This document shows, one piece after another, positions 14,301 to 26,300 of a stretch of 64,000 nt of DNA. The DNA is from Dryomyza anilis (Eukaryota; Arthropoda; Insecta; Diptera; Dryomyzidae): the NCBI GenBank assembly GCA_951804985.1, contig OX638133.1, positions 67,739,867 through 67,803,866 of the forward strand, written 5' to 3'. Every line of letters begins with the position of its first letter. Positions within the stretch are counted from its first letter, which is position 1. The position numbers and the translations under genes are program-made. The notes under the pieces are model-generated. The model worked only from the letters and a program-made list of their open reading frames with translations. It had not been told where the DNA came from and ran no database searches.

Positions 14301-17300
14301 AAAATTTTTCATATGATTCATAAAATGTACGAATGATAGTTTAGTAAAATAAACAATTAATATTCGTAGTTTTATCGTAAATTTACTAAAGTACTTCTGT
14401 GCATTTTACGCAATATTTGTTCGTAAACTTTTTTCGTAAAATACACGGATTTTATTTTGAGTGTATCTGACTACTGGGAGTGCATATCGATTTTATACAG
14501 TAATATAAAGGTATATTAGCAATCATAATTGTTTTTGCTTATTAAATATTGACAATTCAATCCTTTAAAAAAAAGTGAATTTAATTTACTTTAGATAAGG
14601 TAAAATATCTATAAATTATTTTTTTAACTATTTTTCAAAAAATGAAAAAATGCATACATTTTTGTAATTTTTGTCGTATTATGCTCTATGTCTCTGGATT
14701 GCATTAAGCCATTTCGAATATTTAAACCGTTTTGTAAAACTAAATTTATTGATTTTTTAAAAAATATTACCGTTTGATATGGTCATACGTATATGCTGAG
14801 TTTTAATTACATAAGTAACACCAGGTTCGAAAATGGAAATTGACGGATTTAAAAAATAAAACTCGAAGTTTTATTTTTATGTTAGGTTATTCATTGATTC
14901 GATGATCGCCTTTGTTATATTTTAGCTATTTGTTAATTTTATTTCGAAACCGAACTTTTTTAAGTGATTGACAATAATAACCTAATGACTATATTTTAGA
15001 GTTAATATTAAACAAATAACAGTATAAGGTCACTCTTATTCTAACACTTATTCACAGAAAAAATGTACATCATATTGATGAATTCCGTTCTTCAAACCAT
15101 GATACATTGTATTGACTAACGAAATCAATGTTAGGTTGCGATCATAAATATGATCGAAAAACATTTTTTGAGGAGATTTTTTTTCAAATTATTTTCTAGA
15201 AAATAATATATTTTTTTGTGAAAAATTCGTTAAAAAATTTAAATTATTCATAAATATTATGATTATATTCACCAATATGACAATTCAAATTCATATATAT
15301 ATGAACATTTTGTTCATTTATATAAATAATGCATTAATTAATATGCCATTCAATAACGGTGGTATCAATATGATGAATCTGGTAGTTGGTAGAAAAATTC
15401 ATAATATTTATGAATACATTCATCACATTGATGAATTTTTTTCTGTGTTTTTACTCTTCTGTGACAATTTATTTCCATATCTACCATGGTAGAGTGTAAA
15501 ACAAAAACTGAAATATTAAAATAAACCTACATTCAAAATGAACCGAAGAGGAAGCAAAATTTAATTTGGAAATTAATAGGGCCAACGTAAAATCAACACC
15601 TCAACCGTATGTGCTATGGTTTTTATTTGTTTTTAATTATAGTTTGCTCATGGCGCATGAAGTGAATTTTTTTAAATGTCAGCTTTTGCTGTAAAATTCT
15701 ATGACTATGTGTTTCAATGAAAGGCATTATCTTTTTTATTTGGCAGCAGTATTCTATTCTAATAAAAAGCAATTGCGTCTAAATTCAATATTAATACAAT
15801 GGGATTTGTTTAGGTACGGATTCTTAGTGAAATTAAGATTATGCTGTTAACCAATAAACCAACACAAGGATATTTGCAAAAACAACTAAATGGAGTACTT
15901 GAACACAAAAAAAACCAACCAACCAACAAAAAAAAAAAAAACAAAATCAAAAAGTACCTGATTTCCTCCTTGACCGTGACACTCGTAAGGATCAACGGCC
16001 GAATGCATGTCGTCCGGTTTGGCGGCCGAATCGAGACACATGTCAGTGAAAATATTGGCGATCTGAAATTGCGAATGTATAGGTGGGTTTATGCCAAACC
16101 AGAACTGAGCCAAAAGTTATAAGCATTTCAAACATTTTCCCAAAACCCCTAAAAACTAAATTGGTTCTCAAACGAAACGAAGTTTGTGGCGGTCGCAGGT
16201 CGCTTTGCAGATTATCACTGGTTTTTGTTGTTTTCGTTTTGCAAACCTGATTTCCTCCTTGATTATGGCACGGATATAGGCCGACCGCCTTCTTGAGATC
16301 CTTCTTGCGCGCCGGCGAATCCAAACAGGTGCGACCGCCAACACCCAGGTTTCTTATCTAGAGAGGTTGGTGTGTTTGTGTGGTTTTAATTAGAACAGTG
16401 TTAGTGGGATTTTTGATTTTTATGTTTTTGTCACATATTGCATTAATTTGGGTACACATAAGCGTAATAGAGAGCGTGAACTTACCTCGCCATATGCGAC
16501 CGATTCGCCGGGAATAAAGAGTTCGGGATACACATTGTCCAGATACCACTTGAAGCTCTTGCAACCCAATTGAGTGCTGAAACGGAATTCATTAAACATT
16601 AAAACGGACCCTTTGCGGTTTGCATTCACTTAGGCAATCAGTGTCGCGTGCCCCCTGCCGGCTAATCACCCTAATGAAGCACCACACGCAACCCCATGAC
16701 CCGTCGGTTATACTCACCGTAACTTTTTACGCGAGCTGACGTCGCCAAAGTCGCCCTTGTCGTTGCCAATGCGTTGGTAGTAGTACTTCGCGTAGTCGTC
16801 CAGCCAGACCTCGGCCAAGCGCACGGAGTTCTTTTTCAGCACGTTAACACCTGACCGCCACTGCAAGAGTACAACATGAACAATGAGGTTATGCAGGACG
16901 AGAGCCACAACATGTCCTGTGCAAACAAAACACGGACGTGGCCCCACTACGTTTCTGCTCCTGCTCTTCCGCAGCGCAGACACTAATTACATTTTTAACT
17001 ACTCTTGTAATCGTACCTGGCACTGGCCAGGGGTCTGGTCTCCTCTGCCTCGGTCAATTGACGGCAAGCCCCAGCAGCCCATGCGAGGCATGACATGCGG
17101 CACAAACCACAACAGAGTTGAACTAATTGCTTGGACATGACACAAGACACAGGAGCACAGTCGCAGAGCAGCAGGTAGCAGGAGTAGAAACACACGTGGT
17201 AGAGTGTCTGCGGCTGGGAAGGCAGAAGGACGTTGTCATCCGCCACAACATGTTGTGCTTTGTGTATAGCTTAAATAACAATATTTTGTTTGAGCGTCTC

Positions 17301-20300
17301 CCGACGAACACACTTTGTCCATAGTCTGACGGCGCTCAAATAGAGCATTACCGCTTTCGACCGGTCGAGGCAGACAACAGTCGAGTTAATTTAAGTGGAG
17401 TAGATTGAATTGAATGAATATGGACGTGTCTGTGAATGGGCAGAGAACTGGACGGATGAAGAGCGTTGCCATTAGCATGCTAATCACTGCCTCCATAGAC
17501 AACCGTATAACACAGGAACCATATATGGCATGGCTCACCGTAACGGAACGCAAAATGAAACACTTACCTTGTACGGCGAACGTTTACGGAAAATGTGTCC
17601 CACATGCGAACAGGGCACAATTTCCAGCGTGCCACCGCACATCCAAGTCTTGAATGACAGTTCTAAATTTTCGCCTCCCCAAATATCGAAGCCTGAATCA
17701 TATGTGCCCAGCAATTCAAAGAATTGACGGTCGATGGAGAAAAGGCCACCGGCCATGGTCGGTGAATAAACGGGCTCAGCGGAATTCTGTAATGAGAAAA
17801 ATTGATATATGTAATTTTAATATTTTCGAAAATATGATAAAAGAATATTGAAGGTTAAGTAAATTATCCCGCAGGGTGAAGAAGTGATTTTGAATCTCTT
17901 TGTTATTTCAAAATCACTTGAAAGAGAATACCTTATACATGTCATAATAATAGTTTTTCGCTGCAGTCTGAAGGACTTTTAATATTCATATATGTACAGT
18001 ATAATTTTATACCAAAAATTATCTTTTCTATAGTTTATGCAAAGTGCTGTTTTTCATGACAGATCCATGTCTTTCTTAAACAGAGAATATTTTGTAATAT
18101 AAGTATTACAAAATATTATTTGATTTTAGGAATCATTCAAAAAGAATATCATTTTTGTCTACACCATTTACAAATGTAATTCAGAACAGATCAATTGAAA
18201 GTTCTGAATTTCAAATGAAAATTTGTGAATGTCAAATGAAAATTTATGAATATCAAATATCATTTTCTGAATTTAAAATGAAAATTTCTGAATTTCAATT
18301 GATGTCCTTTGAATTTTAAATGGAATTTCTGAATTTCATTTGATGTCTTTTGAATCTCAAATGGAATTTCTTAATTTCAATTGATTTCCTTTGAATTTCA
18401 AATGGAATTTCTGAATTTCAATTGATTTCATTTGAATTTCAAATGGAATTTCTGTCTTTTGAATTTCAAATGGAATTTCTAAATTTTAATTAATGTCTTC
18501 TGAATTTAAAATGAAAATTTCTGAATTTCAATTAATGTCTTTTGAATTTCAAATGAAATTTCTGAAATTAATTTGATATCTTCTGAATTTCAAATGGAAA
18601 TTTATGAATTTCAATTGATATCTTTTGAATTTTAAATGGAATTTCTGAATTTCAATTGACGTCTTTTGAATTTCAAATAGAATTTTTGTATTACATTTGT
18701 AAATAGTGTCGTTCATTCTATAGAATCTTTCTAAACAAACAACACATTTAATATTTTTAAAATAAATTATGTTGTGCCTCCTTAATTCATTATATTACAA
18801 TTTTGTTATATCGATGTCGTTCAGTTAAAAATCGTTAGATTAATTTTTCCAAAAAATCGAGATAAGTATGCCACTCTTTACGTTGCAAAATTCACGGAGT
18901 TTTACATCTTACACAAAAAGAAAAATTCTACCAACCACCAGTATTCATCATATTGATGAATTCATTCATTGAATTAAAATCGTATTTTTTAAATGTTTTT
19001 TATTTTCAATATTTTTTTCAACATTAAATTTCAAACTAAAATGTGCCTCTATTTACACATTTATGTATTTATAATTCTTATAAATTTTATAATATGTAAT
19101 TTCTAATTATGCCAATACTCTATTTCATCATATTAATGAACAAGTGTACATAATATTGATGAATTTTGTTCATTAAACCATATTTATTTAAATATCAATA
19201 ATCTTATCAGAATTATAAATACATAAATGTGTAAATGAAGACAAATTTTAGTGAAATTTGATGTTATAAAAATATTGAAAATGAAAAACTTTGTAAAGAT
19301 ATGAGTTTAGTTCAATGAATGAAATCATCAATATAATGAATAGTGGTTGTTGGTAGATTTTTTTTGTGTGTTAAAAATCGAAGATTTTAAAAATCACTAA
19401 TTACAAATATTTAAAAATTTAGTTCCGTGAAAGTACTCAAGTCCACAGTTAAAGGGTCCGATCACATACATTTTGGACTTAAAATATAGAAGGAGATCAA
19501 AAAGAAACAATATTACTTTAAATTAGAGATGAGCGCGTGCGTGTTTTTGATGGCACGGGGACGCTGATAGGTGACACGCATGATCACGAGCCCGACGACT
19601 AAATTTAAAGGCACACACGGAAAGCACAATAAAACACGGGAAATAGAAAGACACGAAGAAGTTCGAAAAAACACGACAAAAACCACGGAATCACCTGAAA
19701 AACTATGCAAAACGTGAAAATGAATATTATAAACAGGGACTAAAACCCTTTAGAATATCGGTTCCAGTTCCATGATTTTTAAAATAGCGGTTCCGATCTC
19801 GGTTTACCCAAAAAATTGTATGGGTTCCGATTCCGGTTGCACACATTTTTTAATGACGGCTCCGGTTTCAAAAATCGAAACGGTTCAGATTACAATTCCA
19901 GTTCTTTGCGGTCATAGAGTGGGACTAAAACCCATGGAATGTCGCTGCCGGTTCTCGTTCCAAGATTTTAAAAATAGCTAAACCGGTTCGAACCACAAAC
20001 AATTATTTGACTTCCGATTCCGGTTGCACACCATTTTTTAAATCCGTTCTGATAAAGGTTTTTTATAGTCCCTTATAAATACTTCTAAAATTAACTTTGG
20101 TACTCTTTTATTTTTTGATTTGGAACCTCTCCTGAATCGGAACCTTATTCAAAAATGTGTGAAGCCGACACCGATATTACAAAGGGTGTTTGTCCCTGTT
20201 TAAAATACCACGATTTTTTTTATTTTCTGATGCTGAAACTAAACGGTTTTTTAAATTGGAGTGGAATTACTGAGTGAACTACGAAAAGGTGGGCTGGATT

Positions 20301-23300
20301 AGTGACTTTTCACTGAACGACAATCATCGATATTTAAATAGAACTGTGCTGAGAAAAAAAAGCTGAACACCCGACCTAACTTGCACTCAGAAAGATGTCG
20401 CTCAGAAGCCCCACTATTCGGATCTATAATAATTCCTGCGAACCGACCGTAGAATGCCTACCCACAACATCTTCAACTCAAAACACGTTGCAAAAAGATC
20501 CCAGCATAGATTTTTGGTGTATTTTTGTCTAGTCATTGTGGCACTAAAGGTATTATTTTTTTCTCACGGCTGCAGCCTGCCATACATATCGAAGAATGTG
20601 TCATGCCCTTTTTTAAATATTTTGATTTACTCTTTTCGGAAAATAGGGTTTTCTAAGAAGTGAGATTTTAATTTTTTTTTTTAATTACCTACTTCAAATA
20701 GAATTTTTTTTACCTTGATTTTGACCTTGATTTGTGAAGTACACAAAAAAAACTGGAAGGAACAACTCAATTCCTTTCATTATTTTTGAGGGGTTCTAAG
20801 GCAACGTGATGCACCATTTTTAAACTTATATTTTATTTTTTTTTAAATGGGCTTGGGCATTTTTTGTGTTTGTGATGTCCGGGAAACTACAGTCATTCCG
20901 TCTTTTTTTAGCAAATAAGCTAATAACAGTCATGTGTTTTGTTCAAACTATTTTTTTTTGCATTTGATAGCAGAATTGGTTTTCAATACTACAAGCTTGG
21001 CACTATTTGAATCTAATATTATTCTAATTTGTTATATTAATTTATATCTTTAAAAGCATTTATCTCAATATACATATACAACGGAATTGAAATACTGAAA
21101 ACTTTTGGAAATAAAATTTAATTAGGATGTTGACAAAATTGTCGTTTTACTGATTAGTCTCCTAAGGACGGATAAATGAATATATATAATTTTATTTCAC
21201 TGAATAGCACGTTTTGTAAATTAGATCATCAAACATTAATACATTTTTATTTTACATATTTATTTAGAACTCATATATGGAAAAAATAGCATCGGTCGGA
21301 GGTTTCCAAAATGTAACACATAGTCCCTACAAAAGATTGTATCCATATAAACTTCCAACGATGATAGAGTTTTAAAATGATTAGGTTTCTATGCCTTGAC
21401 AATAATTTTAATTAAAAGTTATAAAAAGTTTAAATGAAGAATTTTCATTCTACCTTATTTTGAAAGAAACGTTTTGGGTATTAATTAAGCACTCTTCCAA
21501 AGCGATTTAGAAGTATTTAAATAACGTCATCATTTAATATCTCACAAAATAATACGCCACACTACGTCTCACAGCTGTTACTAGCCATTTAGAAAAAAGC
21601 TATTTTTTAAATATACAAAGCAAACAACAACAACACTTCTCGTCTTCTAGCGCAAAGTTTCATAAATATGTTGGAAAAATGAGGACATAAAACTTAAGGG
21701 TTTTCTTAATGGTTTTAAATATTCACCTCATAACATTTTTCACACCCGCACCCTCAATATGACAGCTTGCCACCACCACAACAACAAAACCAGCACGTAT
21801 ATCCACACAAGTCACGTTCAAGAAAACATTTATTTAGTGAAAGAAAAAAAAAACGAAAAAATCAAGAACCAAGAGTTTCGCCAAAAAATATGCCACAAAG
21901 TATTTCAAATGTCATTCACATCGCATAATATGCTAGAGAAAACGGGAAAGGCATAAGTAGTAGGAAAAGGTGAAGAAAATAAAGAGGAATAAAAAGAAAA
22001 AGAAACTAAAGTAGATATGGAGGGTTTGCAGGCTTACATACCGGGTACTTTGCATTCAGATACGGTTTTACTGTGACGCACGTACACCTGACAAATCGTA
22101 TTTTATACTCATCAGTCGAGAATTGTGAACCAATAACACTTTAAATATTAAGCATATTTGTAATTTTTAAGACTATTACAGTCTATTCTAAGATTAAATT
22201 CAAAATAGTCGAAATGAGTTCAAATAGGGGCAGTTTTAATTCAGAATTGCCAAAATAAAACAGAAAGAGGCAATATTAGCAATCAAAATGATTTCGGAAA
22301 AGAAGCATAATATATTCAGGGCAAATATAATTCAGAATGATTAAATTGTGCTACTTATTATTCTAAATTGTATTGCGAGTGATTATGAATTATTCTAAAA
22401 CGTTAATTGAGTTAAATGTAGTCGAATTGATTTCAGAAAGATGAAATATGATGCCTTCAAAATACCGTCATGCAATTTGCCGCAACATTTATAAAAAATA
22501 AAGAACATTTTTGATTTTTTTAAACATTTTTTGTTTAAGATCTTAAAATTTGTAGTTCAAGGATAATGACCGTTGGCCACATATTCAAGTTAAGAAGACT
22601 TAGATTTTCCATTAGATGGTTTTATAAGTTTTCAAATGAGATCTTAATCGAGTTTTTAGCATCACCAAATATTTCAATATGAACCACCATACAGTAGTCT
22701 TTAACACATCTCAGGAAATATCGGTCAGAAAAATGTAAAAAAGACAATATCGAGGCTCTTTATCAGCACTATTTAAATCGCAGAGGGTGAGTTGCAACCC
22801 CTGGTCGATTTGGTGTGAAATGGCTCAAATACGATTTGAAATTTCTATTTCAACATTTTGATATTTCGGCATTTTAATTTTCGATAAAAAAAATGTTTGT
22901 GTGTTTATAGCAGGCATACTCATAAATGAATATACAAAATTATTCACTCACGATAAATTTTCATAAATGAATAAGAAAGTTTATTATTTTTCTTCACACT
23001 TCACGAGCGAGTAAGCAAGAAAAATCCGACTTACTCGTTATCGAACAGAATTTGGCTGCTCACGAGTACTCACATTCGTTACATTTTTACTCCTCATAAG
23101 AGATGGGCAACAAATTATTTTTTCTTCTATTCATATTCAAAAGTGTTCACAATCAAATTGGCAAATCTTTTTATTCACATGTTGAGTGTAGCCTTTGAAG
23201 AAAATTAAAACATATCTCAAAAAGTGGGTAAAAAACATTTTTTTTTACCCAAAATGGTGGTTTGGATTTGGAGTGGTCAATGACCACCAACAGTGGGTCC

Positions 23301-26300
23301 GAAAACCAATTAACCCAAACTTTTTATTGCGGAAATCGATTGCGCAATCGATTTTCGCAATAAAAATGTTTGTGTCCATAATTGGTTTTCGGAGCCATGG
23401 TGGTCATTGACCACTCCAGAAGGTACCATTAGACATCCCATGAAGTCCGCAATCGATTTCCGCAATAAAAGTTATGTGGTCGAAATTGGTAATTGGTGGT
23501 CATTTACCACTCTAAATGGTACCATTAGGCATCCCATGATGTTCGCAATCTATTTCCGCAATAAAAATTATTGGGTCAAAAATTAGTTTTCGGACACACT
23601 CCAAATGGCATCCTATGATGTCCGCAATCGAGTTCCGCAATACAATTTTTTGGTAATCAAATTTTTTTTTACCCATGACCACAATAAGCAACAAGTGTTG
23701 CTACATACACAGCGTGAATAAAAAGTTTTGTTAAATTTGATCTTCATCATTTATGAATATGAATAACATAGACAATTTTAGTTGCTTCACCTTCGTGAAT
23801 AAAGAGTAAACAGAAGAAAAACATTACTCTCGTTCACGAGCAACGTATTTCAAATCTATAACGAGTATTCACTTTGGATCGTACTCATCTGAGGCAACGA
23901 GTGTTCATGAACTGTGAAGCAACGATATGAAATTTGTGTTCACGTTCATGAGCATGAGTGAACGTGAGTGAGTATTTCCGAACTCTGGTTTATAGTTTCA
24001 AATATATTTCGACATTTTTTGTTTCTGCCATATATTGGGTTCGGCGTTCTAGGGATTTAAAAATGTCGACATTTTAAGGTTTCGACTTTTTTTTGTTGAC
24101 ATATCGTTCGGATTCCGAATTTAAGTATTTGAAAATTCTAAATTTCTTGTTATTATTACACTCTACACTAACCTAAGTGGGTAAACGAATTGAAAAGAAA
24201 TTCGTCAAAAACGTCAGATATTCCAGTGACAGAAGTGTTTTGCATTTAATGAAATAAAACGACGACGAAATGAACGTGTAAAAACCTGTCACTGGAATTT
24301 ATGACGATTTAATTTTCATAAAGGGATAAAAGTGAACGGAATATGGAATTTGGACATCTATTTGTAACATACCGTAAGAAGCATGGTCGGTATGGAAACG
24401 AATATATCTTCTTGATCAGAGTCACCTCCTGAGTCAAGAAGGTAATCCATGTGTCATTTTGACTGTAAGTATGTCTGTTCTCCGTAAAAGCTACACTCAA
24501 AATAAAAAGTCTGTAAAGTAGCAAAAAAGGTTTCCAATATAACAAAAAACTGAAAAGAGGAAAGCGCCGGATTTTGCTGAAACAGTTCGCTGTTTCAGTA
24601 AAGATTTTTAAACTAATTATTAACTAATTTTTTTGCTGATAACACTAATTCATAAAAAAGAATATAAAAAAATATACATTTTTTGTATTTAATATTTTTT
24701 TTATTTCTGTTATACTTTTTAATTTTTTTATATTATTTTTTTTTTATTATATTTATTTTATTTATCTTATTATTCATTTTACGTTTATTTCACTTTTCAC
24801 TCCTGCATGCGTGCATTATTTTTACGTAGAAGAAATATCTCTTTTAAATAAACATGTTATCGAATAAGAGTCTACGAATTATAGACACATTTAACTGCAG
24901 CGTTTCGTGACTATGGCGCCATCTAGTGCAAGTTAGCTGCACTAACGATATGCATACCAGTGACACTAGCACGATCTTGATCACTAGCAGAACTAAGATT
25001 CCCAGCAAAGAGTTCGCTATTGCAAATTAAAATATGCTGTAAATGCAATTTAAAGATTGCTAAAATTTAGCATTCAGAGTTTGCTATCAATAACAGACTT
25101 TTTATTTTGAGAGTAGGCCAATAAAATTCAGTTGTTAGATTTCTTCATACCTATGAAGGAAACGGGTGGAATGCGATCTGTGCTCCGCATACTTTTATAA
25201 ATTTACCTAATATAGCACTAAACCTACTTGAGTAGTTAAATTTGAGTAGTTAAACAACCCTTATTACTTTATTGTTTATTTTATATAAATAACTTGTGGT
25301 ACACTAAAAAATAAATCAAAATTCTATACAACTCAAATGAAAAGAAATATTTTCGAAATTCTGAGCCCTTTTCCCTCACTTCCTAATTTCTATATACATC
25401 CAAATAACTCGCAAGTTTGTTAACACTATACCGTTGAAAAGGATTTGGAAACCAATACCAATCACTACCGAGCACAGTGCATCGCTTGAAGCTACTTTAT
25501 TTTACTTGGTTGGAGCTTCAAATTGCGGCGCGGAGCACGTTTGCAAGTGCGCTAAACTTTAGTGTGTATTTATTTTCAATTTTATCTTTGTCTTCAACAT
25601 TTCGCTATCAACATTTGTAAAACTTTTGTTTGCTACGCGCTTTTCGCCTGCGCTGCCAATCTTTGCAGCAGCGCGGCGCCTCTAATTGTGTTCGTCGAAA
25701 ACTTATCCGGTCTCTTGGAGCTTGGAGCTCTTAAGTGCAGCATTTCTGTCCTGCCTCGCATCATTTTGCATCTCCGACAAAGTGGAATACGCTGTGACAA
25801 ATATCTTTAATATTAAATTTTTCATAACAAAAACTTTATTTTTGTGCACATAAATTTGGCAAGATGGCTCCTGATGACATAATTACCAACATCCTTGCGG
25901 CGCGCACCCTCTGGTGGTGGCAGCTTCCATCACATTTTGCAAAAGACAAAACTCATAATTCATGCTGGAAATTTTAGCGCATCACTTACCGCAGCTAATT
26001 TGCATATATGAGAAAACAAAAACCGAAACAACGGGTCCGTGAGGAATTCGGGGTAGTGCAGAAGAAGAAGCGCATGGGTTGGAGTGCAACGACTACTTAT
26101 TTTTTTGAGGCTTTCTGAATGTGCGAAATACAATATCGCCAGGAAGAATATTTTAAAACACCGAGCGAAGAATCACAACGACAGAGTTTGTGGCAGAAGG
26201 TTTTTTGGAGCTTCGTCGACGTCTCCTTTGCCAGAGGTCGCGTTCTTTGTAAACATTATGTATGGGACGCTTTCGGTGACGGAGCGGTGCTCTGTGCGAC

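Larger units (their letters stand above)
6326..15957 (-). other. Pgant9 intron, 9.6 kb, MITE-rich
   Basis: No coding exon recognised. It contains CAG/TTG microsatellites (6444-6464, 6711-6730), a 657-base inverted-end element (7886-8542), a long palindrome (11070-11182), a 60-base minisatellite (11397-11634), a CCCAAGTAAC-ended element (11743-12032), the TA-flanked element 12233-12962 with a 116-base tandem duplication, a second TA-flanked element (13732-14463) and a third MITE (15053-15447). A terminal fragment of the GGGCCACTCC family is at about 9780-9795. Other parts are plain AT-rich sequence. Confidence 0.7.

Noticed and set aside
18188..18700. CRISPR-like or satellite array
   Set aside because: Units are imperfect, palindromic and contiguous without spacers, sit inside a MITE with inverted ends, and the genome is eukaryotic.
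19513..19710. CACG-rich stretch with a 65-codon ORF
   Set aside because: Composition is odd, with repeated ACACG words, but no ends, promoter or domain can be recognised.
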